A DNA stretch of 64,000 nt from Liquorilactobacillus capillatus DSM 19910. Its GTDB lineage: Bacteria; Bacillota; Bacilli; Lactobacillales; Lactobacillaceae. Location of the stretch: the NCBI RefSeq assembly GCF_001434915.1, contig NZ_AZEF01000025.1, positions 1 to 64,000 of the forward strand, read 5' to 3'. This document shows, in pieces, positions 50,446 through 61,059 of the stretch. The translations under genes were made by a program, and so were the position numbers. The notes under the pieces are model-generated. The model was not told the origin of the DNA and did not search any database. It worked only from the letters and a program-made list of their open reading frames with translations. Numbering within the stretch: position 1 is the stretch's first letter; the number at the start of each line of letters is the position of its first letter.

Positions 50446-51395
50446 CTTTTTCCTCCTAAGTTTCGTCCCTCAACTACCGCTTCAATCATCGCCATTCTCA
50501 TAAACACACCATTCTGCATTTGCGTTGTAAAACGTGATTGTGAAGCTTCAACCAGTTCCGATGCCAGTTCCACCCCACGATTTATAGGACCAGGATGCAT
50601 AATAATTGCTTGTTTCTTCAAGCGTTCATAACGTTCGAGCGTCAACCCATACTGTTGATGATATCGTTCTGTTGAAAAAGCTGTTTCCTGTTGGTGGCGT
50701 TCATGCTGCACCCGCAATAACATAACCACATCCATCTGATCCAGCAGATCATCAACCTTACCATAGGTTCCATACTCCGCAAACTCTTGGGAGTACCAAT
50801 ATTCAGGACCGGAAAAATATACCTCTGCCCCTAATTGCTTTAGTAAACGCATATTACTACGAGCCACTCGCGAATTCGTTAGATCGCCAATAATTGCAAC
50901 CTTTAACCTTTTAAAGCCACCAAATTGTTCATGGATCGTCATCATATCTAATAAAGATTGTGAGGGATGCTGTCCACTGCCGTCTCCGGCATTAATGATA
51001 CCAATATTAAGTTTTTGAGCAGCAGATAAGTTAACTAGTTTTCTATAGTATTCATTATGCGGATGTCTAATTACTGCCAGTTCAACTCCAATTGAGTTCA
51101 ATGCCAGTAAGGTATCGTAAAGTGTTTCACCCTTTTTAACCGAACTAGCAGCTGGATCAAAAGGAATCGTTTCAATCCCAAGTTTTCTTTCAGCCATTTC
51201 AAAACTGCAGTGTGTTCGCGTACTATTTTCGAAAAACATATTAACTGCATAAACTGGCTGTTCATAGTTCAGAACCTTTCCACCAGCCTTAAAATATTCA
51301 GCACGTTCAATCAAGCTGTTGACTTGTTCATTCTGTAAATTTTTTATGGTCAAGAAATGTTGAAGCTTTAAACGTTTTTGCGTGTTCAGCATCAT
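50442..51395 (-). CDS. pyrB: Aspartate carbamoyltransferase catalytic subunit
   Basis: 317 residues. The carbamoyl-phosphate motif reads [15 protein letters not shown] and [11 protein letters not shown] follows. AAGGAG lies before tandem ATGs at 51395 and 51392. No regulatory subunit gene is present, as usual in Firmicutes. Confidence 0.95.
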   Translation of the reverse strand: MMLNTQKRLKLQHFLTIKNLQNEQVNSLIERAEYFKAGGKVLNYEQPVYAVNMFFENSTRTHCSFEMAERKLGIETIPFDPAASSVKKGETLYDTLLALNSIGVELAVIRHPHNEYYRKLVNLSAAQKLNIGIINAGDGSGQHPSQSLLDMMTIHEQFGGFKRLKVAIIGDLTNSRVARSNMRLLKQLGAEVYFSGPEYWYSQEFAEYGTYGKVDDLLDQMDVVMLLRVQHERHQQETAFSTERYHQQYGLTLERYERLKKQAIIMHPGPINRGVELASELVEASQSRFTTQMQNGVFMRMAMIEAVVEGRNLGGKR

Positions 51396-51407
51396 TTTAT
51401 CTCCTTA

Positions 51408-52691
51408 CTATCTTTCGCTATTGGCTTTCTCAGGTAACACGAGGTTGGCAACAATTCCAAAGATCGTTGCTAAGGCGATGCTCGTTAGCTGGAACTGTCC
51501 AATCTGTAGATAAGTTCCTCCAATTCCAATTACTAAAATAACAGCTGTAATAATTAAATTGCGTTTTAACTCATAATCGACCTTATTATCAACTAAGATC
51601 CGTAATCCATTCGATGCGATCATTCCAAAAAGCAAGAAGCTGATCCCACCGATAACTGGTGTTGGGATAGACTGGATCAACGCACTGACTTTGCCAACAA
51701 AACTGAAAAGGACTGCAAAAATTGCCGCACCGCCTAGTACCCACACACTGTGGACCTTCGTCATTGCCAACACACCAATGTTTTCACCATATGAAGTAGT
51801 TGGTGGTCCACCAGCAAAACCGGCAATGATAGAGGAAAGCCCATCACCGAATAGTGTTCGATGTAGACCAGGCTTTTTAAAGAAATTCCGTTTAGTTAAC
51901 TTATTCAAAACCATCACATGACCCATGTGTTCAGTCATTGTGACAAAGGCGATCGGGGCCATTGCAAGAATAGCTCCCGGATATAACTTGAAATCATAAT
52001 TAACAAACATTACGTTAAATGCTGGCAGTGAGAACCACTTAGCTGCTTCAACACTTTGAAAATCAACGATTCCGGCCAGAACAGCACAGATATACCCGCA
52101 AACGATCCCCAGCAAGACTGGGATCATGCTTGCAAAACCTTTAAGAAACATATTGAAAATAATTGTGATGATCAGCGTAAAAAGTGCTACTCCAAAATAC
52201 TTTAAGTCATAATGTGAATTGTTCATCATTGCATCGTTAGCGGCCGTAGTTGCAAGTGAGAGCCCAATTACAATAATAATCGGTCCAACGACAACTGGTG
52301 GTAAAAGACTATCGACCCATTCTGAACCGAAACGGCCAATCACTAGTGATACGATCACATAAACCAACCCTGCTGCAATCGCACCCTGTCCAATTGCTGG
52401 ATACCCATCTACTTTCATTAGAACCTGCATAGTCCCAACAAATGCAAAACTTGATCCGAGGTAAGCTGGGATCTTAGCCTTGGTACATAGGATATAAACA
52501 AGTGTCCCCACACCTGAACTAAAAAGCGCAATACTAGGGTTGATCCCTACCAGCAAAGGGACTAAAACCGTTGCCCCAAACATTGTAAATAAATGCTGAA
52601 TTGATAAGACAAGCCAATGCGTAAATGTGGGTCTATCTTGAATATCTAAGATTGCCTCTTCGTTTCTAAATTCCTCTTTCTTACCGTTCAC
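51408..52691 (-). CDS. uraA: Uracil permease
   Basis: A 427-residue nucleobase/ascorbate-type (NCS2) symporter with about 14 helices. The NCS2 motif region GGPPTTSYGENIG is clear. The start is GTG, 7 bases after GGGGAG. It lies directly behind a PyrR attenuator, so uptake is switched off when UMP is plentiful. Confidence 0.93.
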   Translation of the reverse strand: MNGKKEEFRNEEAILDIQDRPTFTHWLVLSIQHLFTMFGATVLVPLLVGINPSIALFSSGVGTLVYILCTKAKIPAYLGSSFAFVGTMQVLMKVDGYPAIGQGAIAAGLVYVIVSLVIGRFGSEWVDSLLPPVVVGPIIIVIGLSLATTAANDAMMNNSHYDLKYFGVALFTLIITIIFNMFLKGFASMIPVLLGIVCGYICAVLAGIVDFQSVEAAKWFSLPAFNVMFVNYDFKLYPGAILAMAPIAFVTMTEHMGHVMVLNKLTKRNFFKKPGLHRTLFGDGLSSIIAGFAGGPPTTSYGENIGVLAMTKVHSVWVLGGAAIFAVLFSFVGKVSALIQSIPTPVIGGISFLLFGMIASNGLRILVDNKVDYELKRNLIITAVILVIGIGGTYLQIGQFQLTSIALATIFGIVANLVLPEKANSER

Positions 52692-52711
52692 AGAAAAAAT
52701 CTCCCCTTCTA

Positions 52712-52828
52712 TACAAAAAAACCTGAATCTTTATTGATCCAGGCTAGCATAAGGTTTCCCTTGAAAAGTTTTTTCAAAGTATATATCAACCTTTTTGCCC
52801 TCTCTGGAGTCAATTAAAATGGTTGTTC
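52712..52828 (-). promoter_or_regulatory. PyrR attenuator upstream of uraA
   Basis: A PyrR-binding loop, minus GACTCCAGAGAGGG (52798-52811), is followed by a terminator CCTGGATC/GATTCAGG and a T run (52714-52744). PyrR with UMP would favour termination between pyrR and uraA. Confidence 0.88.
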
Positions 52829-52832
52829 CAAT

Positions 52833-53500
<668 letters not shown>

Positions 53501-53518
53501 TTTATTACATTTAATCTA

Positions 53519-54433
53519 CTAAATGTCATTAGTTTTGTCAAGCCTATCTAACGTTTTTCTAAAAATAACTGGTAATGGTACTTCAAAAACCATTTCTTCA
53601 CCTGTCACAGGATGCTTAAATCCAAGTTTGCCAGCATGCAAAAACTGTCCCTGTCCCTTAATTGTTTTAGTTGGACCATAGAGTGGATCGCCAACCAAAG
53701 GATGACCAATATATTTCATGTGCACCCTGATTTGATGCGTCCGGCCTGTTTCCAAAATACACTTGATCAGCGTATAATCACGGTATCGTTTTACTACTTC
53801 AAAATAAGTGACAGCATTACGTCCACCGGCGACAACAGCTTGTTTTTTGCGGTTTTTAGGCGAACGACCCAGTGGAGCATCAATTTTTCCTTTATTCGGC
53901 TTGATTCTGCCATGAACGAGTGCTGTGTATTCACGGATATTGGTTTTCTTTTTTAATTGTGCCGCGAGACTGCGGTGTGCTAAATCATTTTTAGCTACCA
54001 TCAATAATCCGGAAGTATCTTTGTCGATCCGATGGACGATCCCTGGACGGTATTCACCATTGATCGTCGACAAAGGACTATGATACAACAACGCGTTAAC
54101 TAACGTATGGTTAGGATGACCTGGTGCGGGATGAACGACCATCCCTTGTGGTTTATTAACTACCAAAACATCCTTATCTTCATAGATAATATCCAACGGG
54201 AGATCCTCAGGCACAACTGCAATATGCTGTACTTCAGGACGGTCTAATTCTATTAAGTCACCACTGACTACTTGGTATTTAGGTTTTTTTGGTTGCCCAT
54301 TGACCACCATTCTGCCTGTTAAAAGCCAGTCTTTGATCTGCGAACGCGAATAGGTAGGGAAGAGCTGTGCAGCAACTTTATCTAAGCGTCCTGTTTGTGA
54401 GTTAACTCGCTGACGCTCAGTCATCCTTATCAT
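53519..54433 (-). CDS. RluD-family 23S rRNA pseudouridine synthase
   Basis: 304 residues: an N-terminal S4 domain (SRSQIKDWLLTGRMVVNG) and a pseudouridine synthase core with the catalytic Asp in RIDKDTSGLL. It overlaps lspA by 17 bases, the common lspA-rluD pair. The start may be ATG 54433 or 54424. Confidence 0.93.
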   Translation of the reverse strand: MIRMTERQRVNSQTGRLDKVAAQLFPTYSRSQIKDWLLTGRMVVNGQPKKPKYQVVSGDLIELDRPEVQHIAVVPEDLPLDIIYEDKDVLVVNKPQGMVVHPAPGHPNHTLVNALLYHSPLSTINGEYRPGIVHRIDKDTSGLLMVAKNDLAHRSLAAQLKKKTNIREYTALVHGRIKPNKGKIDAPLGRSPKNRKKQAVVAGGRNAVTYFEVVKRYRDYTLIKCILETGRTHQIRVHMKYIGHPLVGDPLYGPTKTIKGQGQFLHAGKLGFKHPVTGEEMVFEVPLPVIFRKTLDRLDKTNDI

Positions 54434-54863
54434 CTCGCAGTAACGCTATCAGAAAAATAACCACTCCGATACTTAAGGATGCATCAGCCACATTAAAGAC
54501 TGGAAAGTTAATAAATAGCAGTTGAAACATATCAACTACGTATCCCAAACGAATTCGATCAATAAAATTACCAATCGTTCCCCCAATGATCAGACTGAGC
54601 CCTAACGCGTATATCCAGTTAGTCCACATTTTTTTAAACAGATAAACTAAGACACCAAGCGCAACCACCGTTATGATAAACAGCAACCATTTTTGACCAG
54701 TAAAGATATTCCAAGCTGCTCCATAATTCCTAATATGCGCGATCCCCAAGAAATGTTGAATAAAATCATAACTTGTATTAAGTGGAACATTATGTACAAC
54801 ATAAAATTTTACTAACTGATCAAGTAACACTATTGCACATATCAATAACAAATAAATCACCAT
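54417..54863 (-). CDS. lspA: Lipoprotein signal peptidase (signal peptidase II)
   Basis: 148 residues with four helices. The two catalytic aspartates lie in GNFIDRI and FNVADASLSIG. It trims prolipoproteins such as the two OppA-type proteins in this window. GGAGGG lies a little upstream of the ATG at 54863. The 54864-55127 gap shows two small hairpins and no gene. Confidence 0.95.
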   Translation of the reverse strand: MVIYLLLICAIVLLDQLVKFYVVHNVPLNTSYDFIQHFLGIAHIRNYGAAWNIFTGQKWLLFIITVVALGVLVYLFKKMWTNWIYALGLSLIIGGTIGNFIDRIRLGYVVDMFQLLFINFPVFNVADASLSIGVVIFLIALLRDDKDD

Positions 54864-55127
54864 TACCGGAGGGCACCTCTTTTCTTTTTTGTCCAGATCG
54901 TTTAAACACGGATAGTTAATTATACAACAATTAAGAACAACTCTTCAAATCTTTTTCACAACTAGCGCCTAATACCGAACAATTAACACTTTTATTGGCA
55001 TAAAGCAATCCTATGATTCTTTTTTTGTAAACTGTAATTAAAACTTCCTTTTTTGTCGACTATCTTAAAAACAAATTCAATTTTTTAAGACAGCTCCCTA
55101 GTTAGTTTACTTAACCCTAACTAGTTC

Positions 55128-56078
55128 TTATTCTTCCACTCGTCTGACTAGTTGTTCAAGAACATCAATAAACATCTGGCTGTCATTCAAGGCTGGCAAA
55201 ACATGATAATCCGTTCCGCCACTCTTCAGAAAGGCCGCTCGATTTTCGATTGCCAATTCATTTAGTGTCTCTAAACAATCGGCAACGAAGCTAGGGGCAA
55301 CAACTAAGACATGCTTAATCCCCTTAGCTGGCAGCTGTTTTAAAGTCGCCTTAGTCGCCGGTTCCAACCATGGTGCAAACCCAAAACGTGATTGATAAGT
55401 TTGAATAGCAGAAATCTGTGGCAAGCTTTTCGCTAACAACTTGGTCGTGAGGTTACACCGCATTTGGTAAATATCACCCTTAACAACATAACTGACAGGA
55501 ATCCCGTGATATGAATAAAGAACTTTATCAGGTTTAAATGTTGCAACTCCTTCTTTTATCTGAGTCGTCAATGCTTTAATATATTCTTCGGTACTGCAAA
55601 AGTCTTTCACTATATGCAGTACTGGTTTAGCAGCCTTTTGTGTATAGAAGCGATGAATCTCATCGATTACAGCTCCAGTTGTAGTCCGCGAGTACTGTGG
55701 ATACAGTGGGATGACCGTTAAAGAATCTATACCTATTTGCTCAAATGTTTTTAAAACTTCTGCAATAGTCGGTTTACTATAACTCATAGCATACTTAACT
55801 ATGTACTCAGGCAGCTGCGTCTGCAGTTTTCTCGCCTGCTGTTTGGTATAATATTCTAACGGTGAGCCCTTTTCGGCTAGCCAAATCTGCTGATATAATT
55901 TAGCTGATTTAAAAGGCCGCCATGGCAAGATCATCAACCTTAAAATTGGTTGCCACTGCCAGTACGGCATATTAATAATATGTGGATCACTTAAAAAACA
56001 TTTTAAATAGGAACGCACATCTTCGCGGGTAGACGTTGCAGGTGTGCCAGTATTTACTAATAAGACAGCTTTATGCAT
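55128..56078 (-). CDS. hemH: Ferrochelatase (coproporphyrin type likely)
   Basis: 316 residues. Starts LLVNTGTPATSTREDVRSYL and has the metal-site histidine in YSYHGIPVSYV. In Gram-positives this enzyme (CpfC) inserts iron into coproporphyrin. No other heme gene is in the window, and lactobacilli usually cannot make heme, so its substrate may be imported or it may be a relic. Confidence 0.9.
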   Translation of the reverse strand: MHKAVLLVNTGTPATSTREDVRSYLKCFLSDPHIINMPYWQWQPILRLMILPWRPFKSAKLYQQIWLAEKGSPLEYYTKQQARKLQTQLPEYIVKYAMSYSKPTIAEVLKTFEQIGIDSLTVIPLYPQYSRTTTGAVIDEIHRFYTQKAAKPVLHIVKDFCSTEEYIKALTTQIKEGVATFKPDKVLYSYHGIPVSYVVKGDIYQMRCNLTTKLLAKSLPQISAIQTYQSRFGFAPWLEPATKATLKQLPAKGIKHVLVVAPSFVADCLETLNELAIENRAAFLKSGGTDYHVLPALNDSQMFIDVLEQLVRRVEE

Positions 56079-56220
56079 TATGATCCCCCATCACTCTCAT
56101 TCTTTTAAAGCTCTATGAATTCTTTTAAACCAGCTCATCTTATCATCTAAACTGGCTAGAATCCGTCTTTCTTCTTAACATAACTTAATTAGAGATTTTT
56201 GACGTACACTTAATCAGTAT

Positions 56221-56874
56221 TTACTGTCCATATTTTGTTTTAGAAAAATCTGTCAACAGTTTCTTTAATTCCTTTTTCGTAACATTCGCCCCAAAAACCG
56301 CACTACCTGGTTCCATCTTACCGCTGTCAGCTAGAGAACCAGCACGAACCGGATCAAAGCCCAACCGGTCAACTAATTTTACCGTTTCTTCAACGTATTT
56401 CTCTTCATCCCCTGCAATTGCAATCGCCTTGCGTCCCGGCTGTCCTTGCAACCGTGGTTCATCAAATAAATCATGGTAGCCCATATGGTTCAAGGCTTTA
56501 ACAACATGACTTTTATGAAAATAGCGAGCAACTTGTTCACTAGATGAATAGTGTGTGTTAGTTAGATCCTCCCGGTTTCCATCTGTTTCCCACCAATAGT
56601 TCATTGCGTCAATAACCAACTTCCCTGCTAAAGCTGCTGGTGACAAAGTCTGGTATTTACTGAGCGGCAAGGCCAAAATAACGATGTCAGCTTGGTGGCA
56701 GACCTCAGCAATCGTTGTCGGAACCGCTGCAGGAATCAAAACTTCAACCGTCAGTTGGATCTTAGCTACATGGCCTGACCCGGCAATCAAAACATGATAG
56801 CCCGCTGCTGTTGTTAACTGGGCTAAAACCGTTCCTAACTTACCTGCACCTAAGATCCCAATCGTCGTTGTCAT
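56221..56874 (-). CDS. NADP-dependent F420-reductase-like oxidoreductase
   Basis: 217 residues with a Rossmann start IGILGAGKLGTVLAQ, then VILALPLSKYQTLSP and a C-terminal GADPV-like region (GFDPVRAGSL). The family includes F420:NADP oxidoreductases, but lactobacilli are not known to make F420, so another redox partner is likely. It follows the LLM gene by 4 bp, in one operon. Confidence 0.78.
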   Translation of the reverse strand: MTTTIGILGAGKLGTVLAQLTTAAGYHVLIAGSGHVAKIQLTVEVLIPAAVPTTIAEVCHQADIVILALPLSKYQTLSPAALAGKLVIDAMNYWWETDGNREDLTNTHYSSSEQVARYFHKSHVVKALNHMGYHDLFDEPRLQGQPGRKAIAIAGDEEKYVEETVKLVDRLGFDPVRAGSLADSGKMEPGSAVFGANVTKKELKKLLTDFSKTKYGQ

Positions 56875-56878
56875 ATGC

Positions 56879-57919
56879 TTACTCCTTCGCTAAAAGCTCT
56901 TTGACCCGCGGAACTACTTTAGTTGCATATAATTCAATCGTTTTAAGACGTGCTTGCACCGGCAATTCACCTGCTCCATATGCCAGTTCAAACCGGCCTG
57001 CATCAAGCTGTTTAATTGTTGCTGCCAATCGCTGGGCTACCGTCTCCGGTGCTCCAGCATAAATTGACCCGTTCTTAACCTCTTTTTCAAATTGAGCTTT
57101 CCCCATTGGTCTCCAACCACGCTCTTTCCCAATACGAACAAAGCTTTTACGAATGTGTTTCCAAGCTAGATCAACCGCTTCCTCATCACTTTCAGCAATC
57201 ACACCATGGGAGTGAATACCGATTGGGAAAGCTTGCGTCGCAAATTTTTGAGCTGCTTTGCGGTACAGCTCAACGTAAGATACAAAACGCTTGGGTGATC
57301 CACTAATAATCGCCAACGTAATTGGAAACCCATAACGGGCAGCCCGGACAACAGACTCCGGTGAACCTCCAACTGCGATTCGTGCAGCTAGTCTACCTCG
57401 CTCTGTTTTTGGATAAACTTCAACATCAGTCAAAGCAGCCCTTGTTTTTCCAGACCACGTAACAGCTTTTTCCGTTAGCAGTTTTGTAAAAAGTTCAATT
57501 TTTTCTTCAAAAAGTAAGTTGTAGTCACTTAGATCATAACCATATAGCGGGAAAGATTCTGTAAATGAACCACGACCTAAAACGACTTCTGCCCGTCCGT
57601 TAGAAAGTGCATCAAGTGTTGCAAATCGTTCATAGACACGGACCGGATCATCTGAACTAAGAACGGTTACACCAGATGCCAATGTTATTTTCTTAGTCTG
57701 CGTTGCTATTCCCGCCAAGACTGTCTCAGGACTTGAGATTGCATATTCAGAACGATGATGTTCACCCAGTGCGATCACATCAAGTCCCAAGTTGTCAGCC
57801 AAGATTCCCTCAGTAACGACTTGTCGAATGGCTTGTGCCTGTGTCATCAATTTTCCATCTTCATTTTGGGGCAGATCCCCGAATGAATCTATCCCAAATA
57901 TTATCTGTCGTGAATCCAT
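56879..57919 (-). CDS. LLM-class (luciferase-like) flavin oxidoreductase
   Basis: 346 residues with a luciferase-like TIM barrel: DVIALGEHHRSEYAISSP, GRAEVVLGRGSFTESFPLYG and AVGGSPESVVRAARYG. GAGGTG lies 9 bases before the ATG at 57919; ATG 57940 is less good. It probably uses FMNH2. The adjoining F420-reductase-like gene suggests a coupled pair. The substrate is unknown. Confidence 0.85.
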   Translation of the reverse strand: MDSRQIIFGIDSFGDLPQNEDGKLMTQAQAIRQVVTEGILADNLGLDVIALGEHHRSEYAISSPETVLAGIATQTKKITLASGVTVLSSDDPVRVYERFATLDALSNGRAEVVLGRGSFTESFPLYGYDLSDYNLLFEEKIELFTKLLTEKAVTWSGKTRAALTDVEVYPKTERGRLAARIAVGGSPESVVRAARYGFPITLAIISGSPKRFVSYVELYRKAAQKFATQAFPIGIHSHGVIAESDEEAVDLAWKHIRKSFVRIGKERGWRPMGKAQFEKEVKNGSIYAGAPETVAQRLAATIKQLDAGRFELAYGAGELPVQARLKTIELYATKVVPRVKELLAKE

Positions 57920-58260
57920 AGTCAAGCTCACCTCTATCAAAAGAAATTATTTTTATAGAAAATATATCATAAATCATTACTTTATTAAATCTGGAGAAAA
58001 ATTAAATTAACGTCAAGTCTCTTATTGATCCCATATACATACTCTAAGCTAATATTATCATCTAAATTCGAACTGTTGTTAGTAAAATAAACATTACATT
58101 TAGAAAATAGTCTTAGCTACAGAATTTCACCAACTAGTGTTACAGTCTCTTTTATTCAACCTAACCAGTTTTTTTAATCATTCTCAATGATCAACTTACC
58201 TATTACTTCAATCTAGCATACTTTCAGCTTCTTTTTAACTTTAAAAGACTGCATAAAAAA

Positions 58261-58301
58261 GACCGAGCTACGTCAAAAATGCTTTTGACCCAGTTCCGTC
58301 T
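58261..58301 (-). terminator. Terminator after fhs, AATAAG-family stem-loop
   Basis: GACCGAGCTACGTCAAAA and TTTTGACCCAGTTCCGTC form a stem with T run on the minus strand. The rest of the 57920-58364 gap holds no clear feature. Confidence 0.75.
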
Positions 58302-58364
58302 TAAATTATTTAATGATGATATTTAGTTAACCTAATTGCGCTTTTCGTTATTAATAATCTCTCA

Positions 58365-60023
58365 CTAGTATAAACCTGAAATCGTTCCGTCATCACTAAG
58401 TTCCATTCCATTCGCAGCCGGTTGCTTCGGTAAGCCGGGCATCGTCAGTACGTTACCTGTTAAGGCTACAATAAACTGCGCTCCCAGCTTGGGAACAAAT
58501 TCACGGACATGGATCGTAAAATCAGCCGGTGCCCCTAGTAGCTTAGGATTATCCGAAAGTGAATACTGTGTCTTAGCCATACAAACCGGTAGCTGGTCCC
58601 ACCCTAACTCTTTAAAGCGTCGTAACTGTCGTTTGGCCTTCATTCCATATTCAACTTTGGCTCCACCGTAAATCTCCGTAACAATTTTATTGATTTTTGT
58701 TTCCAACGCATCATCAGCAACATATAGCGGCTTAAAATCCGTCTTCTGCTCACAGGAGGCTAAGACTTTTTCAGCCAATGCAACCGCGCCATTGCCACCC
58801 TTACCCCAAACATCCGCTACAATAGCCGGTGTATTATCATTAGCGCAGAGTTCCTGCAGTGTTGTAAGTTCAGCTAAGGTATCTGAAGTAAATTGATTAA
58901 TCGCAACAACAACCGGTACATTATAACGTTTCATATTTGCAATATGTTTTTGAAGGTTAATGTATCCCTGCTGCAGTGCAGGAATATTTTCTTCCGCAAG
59001 GTCCTTTTTGGCCACTCCACCATGCATCTTAAGCGCACGGACCGTTGCGACGATCACTACCGTATCAGGCGTTTTTCCCAGTACGGGAGCTTTGATATCC
59101 ATGAACTTCTCTGCTCCCAGATCTGCGCCAAAACCTGCCTCAGTTAAAGTATAATCAGCTAGTTTTAAGGCTGTTTGTGTTGCAAGAACACTATTGCAGC
59201 CATGCGCGATATTAGCAAAAGGTCCGCCATGAATAATAGCGGGTGTATGTGCTAGAGTCTGTACAAGGTTAGGCTTGATCGCATCCTTCAATAATAGTGC
59301 GATCGCTCCTGTAACACCCAGCTGGTCAACCGTAACCGGGACTTTGGTACTTGTATAACCGACTACAATCTGGCCGATTCTTTTTTTCAAGTCGGCAATA
59401 TCGACCGCAAGACAAAGAATAGCCATCAGTTCGCTCGCAACAGTGATATCAAAACCATCTTCACGTGGGATGCCCTGCATCGCACCACCAAGACCGATGA
59501 CCACATGGCGCAGTGCACGGTCATTAATATCCAAGACACGTTTCCAAATAACCCGCCGCTGATCGATATGTAACTTATTGCCCTGGTAAATATGATTATC
59601 AACAAGCGCAGCTAACGTATTATTAGCAGTCGTCAAAGCATGCATATCCCCTGTAAAGTGTAAATTAATATCTTCCATTGGGACAACTTGCGAATAGCCA
59701 CCACCAGTTGCACCACCTTTCATACCCATAACTGGTCCAAGAGATGGCTCACGCAGTGCGATCATAACCCGTTTTTTCAATAAACTAAAGGCATCCCCTA
59801 GCCCAACCGTCACTGTTGATTTGCCCTCACCGGCTGGTGTAGGGTTAGTTGCTGTAACCAAAATCAGCTTCCCTTTTGTTTTAACCTTAGGTACTACTGG
59901 TAACTTGATTTTAGCTTTATAAGTCCCATATTGTTCGATCTCATCTGCATTTAAACCAATTTTAGCTGCAATATCAGTTATTTTTGCCATTTTACTCTGT
60001 TGTGCAATTTCAATGTCCTTCAC
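58365..60023 (-). CDS. fhs: Formate-tetrahydrofolate ligase
   Basis: 552 residues. The ATP-binding loop is [17 protein letters not shown], and [18 protein letters not shown] is also diagnostic. It makes 10-formyl-THF from formate, so formate from PflB here can feed purine synthesis. A ribosome site GGAGGG lies 13 bases upstream. Confidence 0.96.
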   Translation of the reverse strand: MKDIEIAQQSKMAKITDIAAKIGLNADEIEQYGTYKAKIKLPVVPKVKTKGKLILVTATNPTPAGEGKSTVTVGLGDAFSLLKKRVMIALREPSLGPVMGMKGGATGGGYSQVVPMEDINLHFTGDMHALTTANNTLAALVDNHIYQGNKLHIDQRRVIWKRVLDINDRALRHVVIGLGGAMQGIPREDGFDITVASELMAILCLAVDIADLKKRIGQIVVGYTSTKVPVTVDQLGVTGAIALLLKDAIKPNLVQTLAHTPAIIHGGPFANIAHGCNSVLATQTALKLADYTLTEAGFGADLGAEKFMDIKAPVLGKTPDTVVIVATVRALKMHGGVAKKDLAEENIPALQQGYINLQKHIANMKRYNVPVVVAINQFTSDTLAELTTLQELCANDNTPAIVADVWGKGGNGAVALAEKVLASCEQKTDFKPLYVADDALETKINKIVTEIYGGAKVEYGMKAKRQLRRFKELGWDQLPVCMAKTQYSLSDNPKLLGAPADFTIHVREFVPKLGAQFIVALTGNVLTMPGLPKQPAANGMELSDDGTISGLY

Positions 60024-60168
60024 TACTCTTTACCCTCCTGTTAGGAAAATCAATAAAAGCAATTTTATACTAACAGTATAACTTACATAACCATTAATGT
60101 CATCATTTCAGTGATAATTGTCTATTTTCACCGTATAAAAAGTGCTTTTCACTGCCAAAATACGAACG

Positions 60169-60549
60169 TTAACTAGCTTTTTTTAAAAAATCGTAAATAA
60201 TTTGTTTGGATTTAGTTCGCATAAAAAGACTGTGACTATGGTATTTTGTTTGAACAACCAGACGTCCTTTTTTCTTCGAAACTTTTTTAATATCTTCTAG
60301 CTGGAGTTTCTTCGTATTCTGTGGAATAACAGTATGCAAGATAAGCTCATGCTGTTTTACCTCAACCCTGCGTAAGCCAAGTTGCAAAGCTGCGGCAATC
60401 GTAAATACTACCAATGCCAATAAGGTCCAAACCTGAAAAAAAGTAATCTCTAGCCAGAGAATAAATCCCAAAAGTAGTATGATAAAAGTATATGACCAGC
60501 AAATAACGGTCGTTGAAAAGTCAGGCTGATAAAAAAATTTTTTTGGCAT
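60169..60549 (-). CDS. Small membrane protein, EbsA-like
   Basis: 126 residues with two N-terminal helices (residues 15-57) and a basic soluble tail with QLEDIKKVSKKKGRLVV. Size, layout and the neighbouring RNase HI gene fit EbsA-family proteins of lactobacilli and enterococci. GGGAGG precedes the ATG. The family call is from memory of the layout and is tentative. Confidence 0.55.
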   Translation of the reverse strand: MPKKFFYQPDFSTTVICWSYTFIILLLGFILWLEITFFQVWTLLALVVFTIAAALQLGLRRVEVKQHELILHTVIPQNTKKLQLEDIKKVSKKKGRLVVQTKYHSHSLFMRTKSKQIIYDFLKKAS

Positions 60550-60580
60550 GACATTCTACCTCCCAAGGATGTGATTTTTG

Positions 60581-60976
60581 ATGATTAAACTATATACAGA
60601 TGCCGCAACCAGAGGTAACCCTGGCCCAAGTTCTGCCGGTGTGCTGATCGTCAGCTCCGATGGACAACAGCAGCTCTCTTTTAAACTACCGCCATCTTCT
60701 AACCACCGCGCAGAATTCCACGCAGCTATCAAGGGATTTGAAACTCTTCTGACATACTACGCAACTTCAGAAACGATTTTCTTCCATAGCGATAGTAAAA
60801 TCGTAATTACGAGTCTCGAAAAAAACTATAGTAAATCATACGCACAAGAACTTGCCGCACTAGTTAGCTTGCAAAAAAGATACAGACTTGTTATCAACCG
60901 TTGGATCCCTGAGAAGCAAAATAAGGGAGCTCATAATCTTGCTGCACAAGGTCTGCGGCAATTCTATCCACTTTAA
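60581..60976 (+). CDS. RNase HI-family protein
   Basis: 131 residues. Begins LYTDAATRGNPGPSSAG with the first catalytic Asp, followed by NHRAEFHAA (Glu) and FHSDSKIVI (Asp), and a late HNLAAQ in the position of the fourth residue. The active site seems complete. AAGGATG lies before the ATG at 60581. It may degrade RNA in RNA/DNA hybrids. Confidence 0.85.
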   Translation: MIKLYTDAATRGNPGPSSAGVLIVSSDGQQQLSFKLPPSSNHRAEFHAAIKGFETLLTYYATSETIFFHSDSKIVITSLEKNYSKSYAQELAALVSLQKRYRLVINRWIPEKQNKGAHNLAAQGLRQFYPL

Positions 60977-61059
60977 TTATTATATAATACTAAATTTGGG
61001 GTGGCCCTCGTTCTTTGCAGGCTTAAATGTAACTTATAAATCATACGCTTAGTTCATAG

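Noticed and set aside
55096-55126. CTAGTTAG/CTAACTAG dyad near hemH
   Set aside because: No T run follows, so I do not call it a terminator; it may be chance.
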